Under the pieces are notes generated by a model. That model was not told the DNA's origin and ran no database searches. It worked only from the letters and a program-made list of their open reading frames with translations. From Brachypodius melanocephalos (taxonomy: Eukaryota; Chordata; Aves; Passeriformes; Pycnonotidae), in assembly GCA_013398615.1 (NCBI GenBank), contig VZSR01000680.1:1851726-1915725 (forward strand): a stretch of 64,000 nucleotides of DNA. The letters run 5' to 3'. Positions 1 to 11,520 of the stretch are shown one piece after another. The position numbers were made by a program, and so were the translations under genes. Positions within the stretch are counted from its first letter, which is position 1, and each line of letters opens with the position of its first letter.

Positions 1-2867
1 CATCATCAGCCAAAGCCTGGATCAGTGCATGATCACAGCCCTCTGCCAGAGTATTCCACGCTCCCCAAGGCAAAGTTCATCCCAGCTGGCTGACAGGCGT
101 TTCAGTCTCATGAGGAATGCCAGTGTTTAATCAGCTTGTTGACACTTCCTTATAAAGCTGCCAGAAGCTGCCAGTTGGGGATGGAGTCCCAGGTTGGGAT
201 TCTGAGAGCACAGCCTGGTGCTGCTTGGGCTAATGGGCTTTATCACCACCACAGGAGATGCTTAAATGTAAATGCCCTCTGGCCACCAGTTCCTCATGAG
301 GCCATCATGAAGCAGGATAAATATTCAAACATATACTTCAGTTTTGCAAACATTAATATATTTTTTAGCAGCTTGAGAACTTGGCCCTCAGTGTTGTAAA
401 ATGCTGCCACATTAATTGTATTTAGCAAGGAATTCAAGAGCACAAAGCTCATGTTCCCCTGTGTTAGATGCTTGAGTTCTGCAGTGTCACTGGGACTTTC
501 AGGAGCACATTTGTAATTGCACAGTGCTATTTATATTTTCCAAATGAAAATTAAATCACAGCTCGTGGTCCAATGAACTTACTGACTGAATCTAACAGAC
601 AATAGGAAAAAGAATCATACCAGAACCCTAGAAGAATGAAAAAAAATATATACTCAGGAAATAATCAGAGCAGCTGAGCTGTTTCTTAACTTTCTTCTCT
701 TCAAATGAAAATGCCTAGAGGGAAGATGATCTCCAAAGCTGTAATTTGTGCTTGAGGCAGAAAACTTGAAGGAAAGGTACAAATAAAAAAGTTCTCAGCA
801 CTGAGGAAGAAACTTGTGCCAGTCACAGTGCCAACTGTAGGAGAACATGAACAAAAAGGAAAACATCAGCTAATCAGATGAAATGCAAAGTTGATGTGTA
901 AGGATAAAATTGTAAAGTATTATGAGAAGAGAGCATATAATTTATAGCAAATATCAGGATTTGAAATAGATGTTAGCTGTCAAAGAAGTTACTCCAGCTT
1001 GGAGATGTCCAAAAGACGAAGCAAGGAGAGAACAAAGTGTTATCAACTGCACTTTGGATATGCTGGCATGAGGCAATTGGCAGGGACAGCAAAAGAAAGG
1101 AAATCAGAGAGTGAGTATAATGAAAGAACAAATTCCAGTTTAGCAGTGTGGACAGAGCATGCAAGTAACAACCAAGCTAGCGGGATTTGTAAGAGCAGAG
1201 ACAAAAGGTGCAAAGAAATAGAGTTGACACAAACATTTATCTGTCACATGGGTGGTGATGAGCTGGGTGGATGTAGAAACTCAGTTTAGATCAAATCACA
1301 TGTGACCATTGATATCCTCTGATCTGTACCAAAGTCATGTCAGAAGGCTTTATTCCACAGGTGAGAATCATGAATGTAAGTCTTACTTAGGGCTTCATCT
1401 TACACAGAATTATGGCTTTATTGGCTAAGTATTTCAGAAACATTTGTATTTGCCTTTTGTTCCAGCTGATGTTGAGAGTAAAGCTCCCTTTTATTCCCAT
1501 GAAAAATCGAAAGGAGACCACTACTGAATGCCTGAGACACTCCCACCACAATGCCTTTTGCATACAAATCCTATTACCTAAACACAGCTGTGGTAATTTC
1601 GGATGTGCTGTGTGTTCTAACAGTACTTCAGCAGTGCCCCAAAATAAGTTGTGCAAGCTACTGTTTATGAGCGAGGTGCCTGGGACATGACAAGATTTTG
1701 CACAGAGGTGATGGTGGGATGTAAAAGGTCTCCTGCATCTCCTGGCCAGTCTCCAAGCATCAGGTACAGGGTGTGAATACCAGGCTCAGCTGGTGTTTAT
1801 TAACTCACCTCTGTTGCCTCCCCGTGGAGAGGTTTGTAGGTGTGGACCGGGATAACTCATTTTGAAAAGAGCAAGAATCATTTGATTCAGAGGCATCTAA
1901 CAAAGTAATTCTCTTTTTTTAAATTTTCCTTTAACTCAGTACATCTTTCTCACTTTTAATCTTTTCATTCTCCCCCTCCTCTGACACGGCAGTATTTTCT
2001 TCTTCCACTTAGAAATACATAGCAATGGGCAGGTCAAAGCTGAGATTGTTTGTGGGGCATAGTCACATTTTAAGTTCCAACACAGCCCTTTCATCTCTCA
2101 TGAACACAGAGTGGGCATTGTGTGAAGTTCTTGAACTGTAAGTGACTTTAAATTCACTCTAGTGGGTAAGGGTGAGAAGTCATTTAACTTGTAATAGACT
2201 TTCAAGGCCGAATGAGCAGCTGGTTGAGATGGAATATGAAATGGCCCTTACCATTTCCCCAAACTCAGAACTCAACCTTTGAGGTTTTAAATAATAAGTT
2301 TTTTCCTCCCTTAGTTTCCATTCCTCTCTGTTTTCTCAGTTCTTTCAGATGGAAAAGGGAGGGTATGAAAAAAAGACTTAAAAGAGGCTCTTCTGGCCCT
2401 TGCTACACCAAAAATCGTGAAAGTTGGCCCTTTATATATTTATGCCAGGCTTCTAAAATAGAAACAATTCTGTCTGCTTTATATGACTGAGTAAAAAAGG
2501 CTCCACTGAAATGGCTGAGACCAGTCCAGCTGAGGCTGTGGGTGTCACTGTTTGGTCCTGTTTGTCACTGGAAAGGGATATTACATGGCATCTTGGGCAC
2601 CACAGTTCTCCTCGTTTTCAATGCCTGGCTTGAAGAGCTGGGTTTGAGGGGGTTTTGGCTGCAACTCTGAGCCAAACCAAGCTCTCCAGGGGTCCTGAAG
2701 TTCTGATGATCTGCATTTGCTTCAGTTTTTGAGGTGAAGCATCAAAACTTATATCAACTACAGCTTCTAGCTGCCTAGACTAGAAGGGGAAAACACAAAG
2801 TATTTCCCTAAACAGGAAATATTTAATATCTCAGTCTATCCATGACTCTGTTTTTGGTTTCTCTTAG
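1..2867 (+). other. FBLN1: FBLN1 intron (5' part outside window)
   Basis: This is intronic sequence upstream of the first FBLN1 exon in the window. It ends in a pyrimidine-rich acceptor (TTCTCTTAG) at 2867. It is AT-rich and mostly unique. I see no convincing exon, RNA gene or recognisable repeat in it. The alternative terminal exon of the fibulin-1 C isoform, which in other vertebrates lies just before the D-specific exons, is not visible here and presumably lies to the left. Confidence 0.8.
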
Positions 2868-3010
2868 TGTCAGACTAGAAAAGACAGACACCATCCGCTG
2901 CGTGAAGTCTTGCCGACCGAACGATGTCAGCTGTCTGCTGGATCCAGTCCACACCATTTCCCACACTGTCATTTCACTGCCCACCTTCAGAGAATTCACC
3001 AGACCTGAAG
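2868..3010 (+). CDS. FBLN1: Fibulin-1, D-isoform exon (third from last)
   Basis: This internal coding exon of fibulin-1 is 143 nt. The acceptor is TTCTCTTAG and the donor is GAAG|GTAAGT. Its first base completes a codon split with the upstream exon, and it ends in phase 1. The translation runs VRLEKTDTIRCVKSC, then RPNDVSC, then a segment containing HTISHTVISLPTFREFTRPE. This is the start of the C-terminal fibulin-type module, with three cysteines near the beginning. Fibulin-1 is a secreted, calcium-binding glycoprotein of the extracellular matrix, basement membranes and blood. The EGF-like repeats that precede this module are encoded to the left of the window. The reading matches the D-type carboxy terminus rather than C. 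Recognition rests on family knowledge of the vertebrate protein, and the splice phases support it independently. Confidence 0.96.
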
Positions 3011-4844
3011 GTAAGTGCTTTGTTCCTTGTTCCATTTCACAGACTGCAGCACAGAAAACCTCCACCAGGAAATCCTTGCCTAAAGCCAGACTCGCTACCA
3101 GTGCAGTAAATATTTGCATAGCTCCAAATTATACTTTACTATTAATTTAATTAAAACCTTCAACATCCAGGAGTTTTAATTTTATGGAGGGAAGAAAGCC
3201 ATTCTAACTCATACTGCTTCCCAGTCTAAGGAAATATTGACTCTGAATTCCCACATACCACATTTACTCACACAATAGCCATATGCCCCGTAATATTTTT
3301 TCTTCCTCTGTTTGCAGGTTTTGCTGTAGGAACAAGGTACTAAATATATTTCTCTCCTCTGTCTATGACCAGTTGTTTGCTACTGACAGGTGACTTGTTC
3401 CAAGAATAAAAACCTTACGTGCAGACATTAATCACAAAATAAATTATATTGAGTATATGATGACTGGCTGATTTTTGACCTATGAGCAAAGTGTTATTTG
3501 TTCAAACAATTTGAACAAAGTGTTATAGACTAAAGGAAAGGAAATTCCAAGAACTGGGCAGAAATTTTTAAAGACAAGAATGTCAAAAACTACCCTTTGA
3601 AGTACCTGTGAGTTTTTAAGTCCTGCAGTTTCATAATCACTTTTCATTCACTTTCTTAGTTCACATAAAAACTAAAAACTTAAGAGATAAAGAGCCAGTT
3701 TCTGCTCCTTGCCATTTGCATGGATTTTCTGACAATGCATCCATCAGTGGGATGACTGCCTGCAGCCCTGCTGCTCTCAGCACCTTACTGAGTGCACAGA
3801 CACAAAGAAAAGGGTATGAAGGTATAAAAGGTTATTTTGGAGGGGTTTCTAAAGGCCCTAAATCCCTATTTCTGGTGTACCCAAAGTCTCAGCCTTGCTG
3901 TTTCAGAAAATTGTCCTAAATGAAAGCCAAAGCTGATTCTTCCCCTCTGCACCAGGCAGGAGTGGGGAAAAAAGACATCCCAGTCCATGCCTGGACAGGA
4001 ACAATTTAACCACTGATGTAGAGCTCCTGTAGGCTCTGTCAGGCCTTGGCTGGCCCTGCTTCACAGGGAGTGCAGGAATGCCCCATGGCCACTTCTGCTC
4101 CCATACACACCCCTTCAGCCTCACCAGGTGTACTGGCAGCAGAGCTGAGGGTTTGGCCCAGGATGCTTCCCAAACCTCATTAGTCCATCCTCGTGTTTTA
4201 ATAAAAAGAGATGAGACCTGGTGATCTGAGGTTGCTGCTGAAGCCCAGAAGATGCAAACTGTAATTGAGTGCATGGCCTCAGGTGAATTCTTACAGCTCC
4301 AAGTCTAGTTTCATCATCTGTAGAGTGAGGATAATAAGGAGAGTAATAATACCGCCATCCCTCACGAGGGACTTGAAAATAGTCTCACTTTTATTTTGAA
4401 ACCTGAACACCTCCTCCAGTACTCCAAAGGACCCTTGCATTTGTAATGGCAGCACTTTGTGTGACTGCCATGGGGAATCAGAGTGGGGAGGTTCATCTGT
4501 CTGGTCCCTTCCTCAGCCCAGCCTGTGGATCCTTGCTGTTGTCCTCTTTGGGTACATGCTGGAAATCTGATTGGCTGCTTAAGAGCAATCCTTTTGGATT
4601 TTAAGAGTGTTTTGGCTTCAGGGTCCTTGGATGGTGGAAATAGGAGGAGAAAACAAATCTATCCAAATCCTTGCTTCTCTTAGATCTCCTGCTTTTCCAT
4701 TTTAAAGGACAAACTGGGAGTGGTAAGGGAGGGGAATGTCTCCCACCAACTTTGGGGACAAGTCATTTTGGACCAAACTCTTTGATTCTTCAGTGACGTT
4801 TTCAAACACTTGTCAGTGCATTCTGTGGTACTCTTTACTTGCAG
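3011..4844 (+). other. FBLN1: FBLN1 intron, 1.8 kb
   Basis: A GT-AG intron joining two phase-1 junctions. It is mostly unique sequence. A short block near its 3' half resembles a MIR-type SINE and is listed separately. No other gene is seen. Confidence 0.9.
4268..4382 (+). repeat. Possible MIR-type SINE relic
   Basis: The stretch contains a block like the MIR core (TTTCATCATCTGTAGAGTG, then GGATAATAA and TAATAATACC, then a CCCTCACGAGGG-like segment). The order matches MIR: TCATCTGTAAAATG, then GATAATAATACC, then a GTGAGG-like tail. The tRNA-derived head is not clear, so this is a degenerate and uncertain copy. Confidence 0.4.
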
Positions 4845-4976
4845 AGATCATTTTTCTTCGTGCCATCACACCTACATACCCAGCCAACCAGGCAGATATC
4901 ATATTTGACATCACAGAAGGGAATTTAAGAGATTCCTTTGACATCATCAAGCGTTACATGGATGGTATGACCGTGG
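4845..4976 (+). CDS. FBLN1: Fibulin-1, penultimate coding exon
   Basis: A 132-nt coding exon with acceptor TTTACTTGCAG and donor GTGG|GTGAGT, phase 1 at both ends. It reads on from the previous exon as EIIFLRAITPTYPANQ, then a segment containing FDITEGNLRDSFDIIKRY, and ends MDGMTVG. This is the middle of the C-terminal fibulin module, shared in form by the short fibulins. Third codon positions are balanced (21 of 43 complete codons end in G or C), unlike the final exon. The exon is 1.8 kb from the preceding one but nearly 13 kb from the last. Call certainty is high because both the sequence and the splice phase fit. Confidence 0.97.
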
Positions 4977-6084
4977 GTGAGTAGTGTTTTCTGCCTACTT
5001 TCTTCTTTCAACTACACTGTAGAAAAAAAGTCAAAGAAATTAATCCAAGTCATTAATTCCTACCCTGATTTTCAAGACAGTGATTTCAAATTCTTCAGTC
5101 CAATATGTGTAATTTGAACTAAGATCACAGATAATCTTTTATTCAAAATACCACAGGCCTATTCTTTAATTTGAGAAGTATTTTAACTTTGTTTTCAGAA
5201 CTGGCTCTAAGCCAAAATGCAAATGGCTTAGTTTTAAAATGATGAGGGACCTAATTCAACCAGGAGCAGTTGGCAAATGATGTTAAGGTAAGGGCAGGAG
5301 CAGGTCCCAGCTGATGTGTTGCTCTGCCCAATGGGAGCTGCTCAGGCAGTGGCAGGGGAATACACTGGAATTCTCATGACAGGTTATTAAGAAGCAGTAT
5401 CTGATTGCTCTTTATTAATGTTTATTTATGAAAATAAAGGGCTACCTTTCCCAGTGAACGCTTGTGCTTTGGTATGTGAACGTGCAGATTCAGCTCAGGT
5501 TCATACATGTGCTTCAGCAGGGCTTGTCCAGAGGAAAAGAAAAATCCCTGCGGCTTTCATAAGGAGGGTTGTGGAAAAGCCCTGTCTCACGTGGTCTGAA
5601 GGTGGCACTGGTGCATTTCAGGAGCAGGATAGCACAACGTCAGCTCTGCTAAGGTTTTATGAGCTGTAGATAAAAATCCTAAGTCATTAGGTTTCTATTT
5701 CTCTCTTGACCAAACAGAAGCATACACGTGAATGCTGAGAAAAAGGGAGAGTCTGTTAAAAAAGGATGATAAGATTACAGATTTCAGTTCTTGAGGCATT
5801 TCTTTAGCAGAGTATAAATGTTATCAGATCCCACAGGAGCTACAGGAGTTTGCTTTTCATGCCATGTGCTTCTTTCTGTCTGAAATAAGAAAGAAGGATG
5901 TGTTTGGAAATTCGACTGGCCAAGGCATTTGCCTGAGGGAAGGGTTTCTGTTTTGAAGAAAGTGTCAGTGGTATCTTACTTGGTAAACTGGATTATTTGC
6001 CTCACATTGTAGAGACAGAAAGGATATTCTCATGCACTGAGTTGAGAAGATATGATACCTGCCCAAGTGTGTTCCCAGCTCTGT

Positions 6085-6246
6085 GAAAGAATTGGGCAAC
6101 TCTTTCTTCACCTCAGTTCCCCCTGTGCAACATGGAGATGATAAAACATGCCTACTACTGTCTTAATTAATTCTTGTGTGTGAGACTCTTAATTAATTCC
6201 TCTATATAAAAGTACTTTGAGATTAATGGGTGAAAGCTGCAAAGAA
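6085..6246 (+). repeat. MIR-type SINE relic
   Basis: The order of blocks matches an ancient tRNA-derived MIR or reptilian MIR-like SINE. There is a GGGCAACTCTTTCTTCACCTC block, then CAGTTCCCCCTGTGCAACATG, then a GATGATAAAA block, and a tail reading AAGTACTTTGAGATTAATGG followed by GTGAAAGCTGC. That tail is characteristic of the family's 3' end (CTTTGAGAT..nGGGTGAAA). A duplicated CTTAATTAATTC motif sits between core and tail. The copy is diverged, as expected of an amniote-age element. Confidence 0.55.
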
Positions 6247-6999
6247 AACTGCCTGCAGCAGAATTGGAAAAGGAAAATCCAAACAACCCCCCCAGCTGAT
6301 TTTACCTGGAGGGGCAGAGGTTCAGGACAGCACATTGTCTTTGTGATATTAGAATTGCAAATAATTCTGCCAGCAGCACTTCTGCTGCTCTCACCATAAT
6401 ACAATTTTTATTATTATTAATAATCAGAATGTTAGGTGTTTCCTTAAAAGGTGCTGGGAAGTTTTCAAGACAAATCAGATGGGCTCCTAGTCCATGAGAA
6501 TTCACAGAGTCCCTCTTGTAAAGAAAGGGAAGGGAGGGAAACCCCAAAGGGCATAGACAGTATCAGGAAGCTGTAGTGGTTATCCCACTAAGTTACAGGG
6601 ACATCAGAGCTGTGTGGAACACAGCAACCCTGGCAGAGCAAATGCCCAGCTAGGCCAGTGACAGGAGGGTTTCCAGGATTTTTCTGCAATTACAATAGTC
6701 CAGCTCATTGCAAAAAGCAATTTGTGTGCTTCTGAGAGAGCACATCATACTGGATGAGCACATATGACACTGGGATCCGTGTAGGATATTTTCAGGGTTT
6801 TTTTTAATATATACATACTTTTTAATGTATTTTTGCTGCCTATATAGGAAAGAATAAATTTATTTTGATAATAAATCATAAATGCATTGGTAAAAGAAAC
6901 AAGAATCATTCTTCATTCTGTTGTGCTGTATCAGGAGAAATGACCAGAGTATCAAAACTATTTTGTCCGCTAAGGGAAATTAGATCACCAAATATCTTT

Positions 7000-7041
7000 T
7001 TTTTTTTTTTTTTCGTTAGTTGGGGTCTTTTTTTTTTTCTG
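7000..7041 (+). repeat. T-rich simple repeats
   Basis: Two adjacent runs of T lie inside the FBLN1 intron, separated by a short CGTTAGTTGGGG-like spacer. They are low complexity and I assign no function. Confidence 0.7.
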
Positions 7042-9229
7042 TTAAAGAAAAGACAAGACTAGTTCAGAGCATGATGAAACGCATAAGAGCATATGGAAAA
7101 AAGCAGGAAAATAATTACCAGAATTACTGAAAGACCTCAGTGTAACAAACCTTGACTCAATATCATGAAGGGATTCAGAGAAAGGAGGGAGAGAAAGGAC
7201 AGACCAGTGAAGATGCACTTGCAGGAAGACCCCCAGTAACAGAGTTTTGGCTAGGCTGTCACTAACAAGGACAGAGATGATGCCTTGAGAAGGAGCTGCA
7301 TGTAACCTGTGCTTGTGTGGATGCAAAAGAACAAGATGCTCTCAAAAGTGCAACCAGAGGGAAAAAAAATAGGAAAAGGTACAGATCTTTTGGGAAAAAT
7401 TTAAAGAGTGGGGGGAGATGTCAGAGATGAAGTTAAGAGGAAAAGTGGGGGCTTCAACACTGAGGATTTTGGGCTGAAAAGATTCAGGTTATGAGTTTCA
7501 GCCATTATCCCTCTAAGCTGACACTGAGACTTCGGGGAGATGTCAGGGAAGCTGAGTTGTGTGTGAGATGGGATGGAGAACGGCTGATCAGGCTGGTTTG
7601 GGCTTTGTTGGTGGAGAGATTGCAGCTGAGGTCAGTGGAGGAGATGAGTGTGAAGGAGCAGGTTGTGAGGGAGATAAAAGGAGAAAACAGAAGCAGAGGA
7701 AAGCGCTGCCCCAGGGAATGTTACAAAAAGAAAGAACACAGTCTCCCAAAATATGTGTAGAAGAAGCAGGCCCAAAGGTGGGAGAAGAAAGAGGCAAGGA
7801 CGGTATTGCCAGGCCAAGGAAAGAAAAGATATCAAACAGGAATCAATGATGAGCATTATCATACATGGAGGAGCCAAAGGAACTAAGAACAAACCCCAAA
7901 AGTAGCTCTGCTGACCTACAGAAAGCATCTTCCAGTGGAAAAGGAGGAATGAAAGCCAGATTCCTGGAAAGGCAGTGTGTAGACTTCATGCAATCTGATG
8001 AAAAAGAATTGCATAAAGAGTTGCTTCCAGTATTTCCACCCTGTTGTATTAAAAAGAGATGCAAATCCCCAATCTCTCCTGGTTCAGGAAGTGCTGGAGA
8101 CTCCTTCTTTCCTGGCATGGTTACAGGCCAAGGTGACAATGAGTCTAGATGATATTGTTAACAACCTAACATCACTTACTAGCATGGGTGGGAGAAAAAC
8201 AGAAGTGCAGACCTGTCCAGGTTTGGTGGTTTTTTAAAGCTTTTATAGACTTTTCACTGCATTCCTCTTTTAACCAGCTGTCAGTGAAAAATGAAGAATG
8301 CATTTTCAACCCGTGCAAAAATGTCCTATCAGTGCCTAAGGTATTATCAGTTGCTATAAAACACTTTCCCCTCCAGCTATGCATTCTTTTTTTAAAAAAC
8401 CAGTAATCCCACCTTGTAGTCTGGTAAGCTTCAGGAAGGTTTTCAAATTTCATAATACAGCTAAAAGTAGTTTTGATAGGCTGAAATCTTCCATGTTCAT
8501 TTGGTAATAACCTCAGCCTATATTCTTGCCTAAATAGCAGAATGGTGCTATTCTTCTGGAAAACACCTAATATAGCTATTAAAAGTCACTACAGAGTATC
8601 TATAGGGGTTGTGCTGGTGCTTAAATGCACTTCTATCTACACTGCTGTGTACTACTGCTCTCTGTTGTTATTTGCAAGGCTTACATTGCTGTGTCTGTCC
8701 CGAATTTCCAGCCTTTTTTTGACGTGGGTGACAGTTCATGATGTCACCTTTGAACCATTCAAATGTCTCAGCTATGCTGGATTTATCACTAGTCTAATTT
8801 CTGCTGTGGTAGCATTGCTTAGTGTGTTCCAGAGTCTGAGGAGAGACCTGTCAAAAACGATCAAGAAGGTAAACAAAACCAGGTTTGTGAGATCCCATAT
8901 TAGCTGGGGCAGGAGGAGGACCCTGGAGGTTGGTTTGACTTTTGTGAGCCTTGTCTTTAGCACAGGGGCAGTAGTTCTGTGTCCCATAAGCAGTTTGGCC
9001 ATTCCCAGTCTGGCAAAGTCTGGATCTGTGGAATAATGCAATTGTGAGACAGACAGGCAGGGTAAACACAGCCACTCTCATACAAAGCCCCCTGTCAATA
9101 ACACATTGGGAATAAAGCAGCAGGAGGCTGATAGATGGGATTTTGCACATTTTGGATATTCCTCGCTGAAGTTTCTCACATCCTTAAAGGGGGAACAGGA
9201 AAGATTAAAAAATATGTGATGGAAACTAT

Positions 9230-9740
9230 TTTTTAATGAGGTTACTTCAAGTACAGTTGTTGCATTTCAGGCATGAGTGATTTCAGAGCATTGTCAACAT
9301 TGAAACCCATGGCGAGGTTTGGCTGGAAGGCAAACCAGACATCTCAAAGCACTTCAAGTTTGCCAAACCAAGATAAGAGCACATCTCTCTGAAGTTATTT
9401 AGTAACCTTAATGAAGATCACAGTATTTGTAAACCAGCCAAACCTCAGTAAAATCAAAGATTGCTTTTAATTCTTTCATAATGCCGAGGCTCCACATGAT
9501 CCAATATGACAGATAATAGCTTTGAAAATATTCACCATTTATTTCTGGCCAAAAAATGTATTAATGAGATGACACCTCTTTATGGCCTCTTTATTTGATG
9601 CATTTCAGCAATCAGAGCTTTCTGGAGTAGCCCAAGTGTTAATGAAATGAATCTTCATGGAGTTGTTAAATTTATAATAAATCGAATCCTAAATTTCTGA
9701 TCTGTTGAATAATGCAGAATTATCCTTTTTCCATGCTGAA
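9230..9740 (+). other. AT-rich unique block, possible conserved noncoding element
   Basis: An approximately 500-bp stretch with no coding potential, no CR1 or SINE signature and several homeodomain-like TTAAT/ATTAA cores. Its texture resembles vertebrate conserved noncoding elements, but conservation cannot be judged from one sequence. This is an inference only. Confidence 0.2.
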
Positions 9741-10894
9741 ATGGGATTCCTGTACTGTAATTTCATTATTTGTCTTTGGAGTTGAAGCAAAAGGGGAGTA
9801 CTCAGTGTGACAGTGCCCAAATCACTGCTACCTTTCCATACCCAAGAGGAGGAACACAGAGGTTGTGTTCAGTGTCACGGAGCTTTGGTGGTGCTCCACA
9901 GGGAAATCCCCTTCTCCTGTCCACCTCTGAGCACACACTCCACCCTGAGGTCAGATGAGTGCTCCTGTGGCAAGCTGTGGGTTTGGTTCTTCCAGGTGTT
10001 CATCCAAGGAAAGGGGTGGAGGACATAACAGGGCCGCTATTTTTGATCAGCTTAAACCAACAGTGGAATTACCCCGAGTGTCATATGGCTTATAAAAGTG
10101 AATTTTATGTGACCAAACCGACTTCTGAAGTATTTTATAAGCACCTGGTTGCTCAGCAGTTGAAAACCAGGCCTTTTTTCTAAATAAAGATCTGGGACAT
10201 TCATGTTTGAAAAGCATGTTTTTGAAAATCTTGTCCCCAGATACTTCAGTAAAGATATGTATAGCCAGCCACATTCCTGTGGAGCACTTCTCCATCAGCA
10301 TGGAAACCTTGTTAACATCCAGCTCTAACTGGATTCTCCAAAACTTTTCTTTTGTGTTCACCATCAAGCTTGAATGAAACTCTTAATTCACAACGTTGTG
10401 AGGGCAATATACTTCAAAGCAAGAGAAAATTTATTTTGGTACTTGCATTTTGATGAATGAGTTTTCTGGATCCTTTCACTGTAGTTATGTTTGTCAGGTG
10501 TGGCATCTTAAGGATTAATGATATCTTCAGAGGTATTTTTCTGTATAGGATTTGATGCCTGAAGTGATGATTACCAGGAAATATTTCATTTTACAAAGAG
10601 CAGCCACTTATCAAGAAAACCAGTTTATATCAGAAACTATAGAGCACCACGTAGCAGGAGCTGCATTGTTATTGTGACAAATAATCGAGAGAAATATAGA
10701 TGGCTTTCACACACACAAAACCAACAACAAAAAAAGAAAATGAAAAAGACTATTCACCTTTTGAGAGATGGAGGACTCTCAAGTGTACATTAACTTTCTG
10801 AAGTCAGCAGACAGATATCTGGTGGTCTGGGAAATGCCTGCAGTTTGACAGCTAGATTGTTCCTTTAGGCACAGTCATGAACTGGAGAGGGGTG

Positions 10895-11520
10895 GAGGAA
10901 AATGATGCCTGTGGTGGAACGAACAGGGCAGGAGAACTGGTGACAAAAGACATGGAGAAAGCTGAAGTATTCAGTGCCTCCTTTGCCTCATTCTTTACTG
11001 GTAAGACAGGCCTTGAGGAGTGCTGGGGCTCTCAGAGCAAGAGGGAGATCTGGAGCAGGAAATACTCACCAACAGTGGAGGAGGTTCAGGTTTGAACCTT
11101 TGAACAAACCGGGCATAACCAAGTCCATGGAGCTGGTGGGGTACAGAGGGACAAGTGCTGGGGGAACTTCCAATGTCAAGGCACTCTCAACAAGCTTTAA
11201 AAGATTGTGGTGATCAAAACCTCCCATGGAAAAAGGGCAAATGTCACTGCAACCCTCAGGAAGGCCAGAAGGGATGGCTGGGCAGCCTCACCTGAGTCCC
11301 TGGGCGGGTGATGGAGCAAATCCACCAGGAAACCATTTCCAAACATCATAAGGACAAAGAGGTCACTGGAAGCAGTCAGCAAGGATTTATGAGAGGGAAA
11401 TCATGCCTGACCTACCTGACATCCTTGTACAAAAAGATGGCTGGATTAATGAGGAGAGTGGATGTTGTTTATCTTGGCTTTAGCAAGGCTTTCAACACCG
11501 TCTCTGCACTTGGGAGTTGA
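10895..11520 (+). mobile_element. CR1 LINE fragment with reverse-transcriptase remnant
   Basis: A degenerate internal piece of a CR1 non-LTR retrotransposon on the + strand. One frame gives VTKDMEKAEVFSASFASFF, matching the CR1 ORF2 linker before the polymerase. A later frame gives MEQIHQETISKHHKDKEV, then GSSQQGFMRGKSCLTYL, then VVYLGFSKAFNTVS. The last is the reverse-transcriptase motif region around the first catalytic aspartate block; the usual D-F-S-K-A-F-D appears as GFSKAFN, so the catalytic Asp is lost. Frames change and stops occur between the blocks, so the copy is dead. It lies in the same orientation as FBLN1. Both ends are truncated, with no 3' terminal repeat nearby. Confidence 0.85.

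Noticed and set aside
8542..9036. A 164-codon + strand frame with several hydrophobic stretches in the last FBLN1 intron
   Set aside because: No splice context, no recognisable family, poor codon usage pattern and no start context. Hydrophobic runs follow from T-rich DNA.
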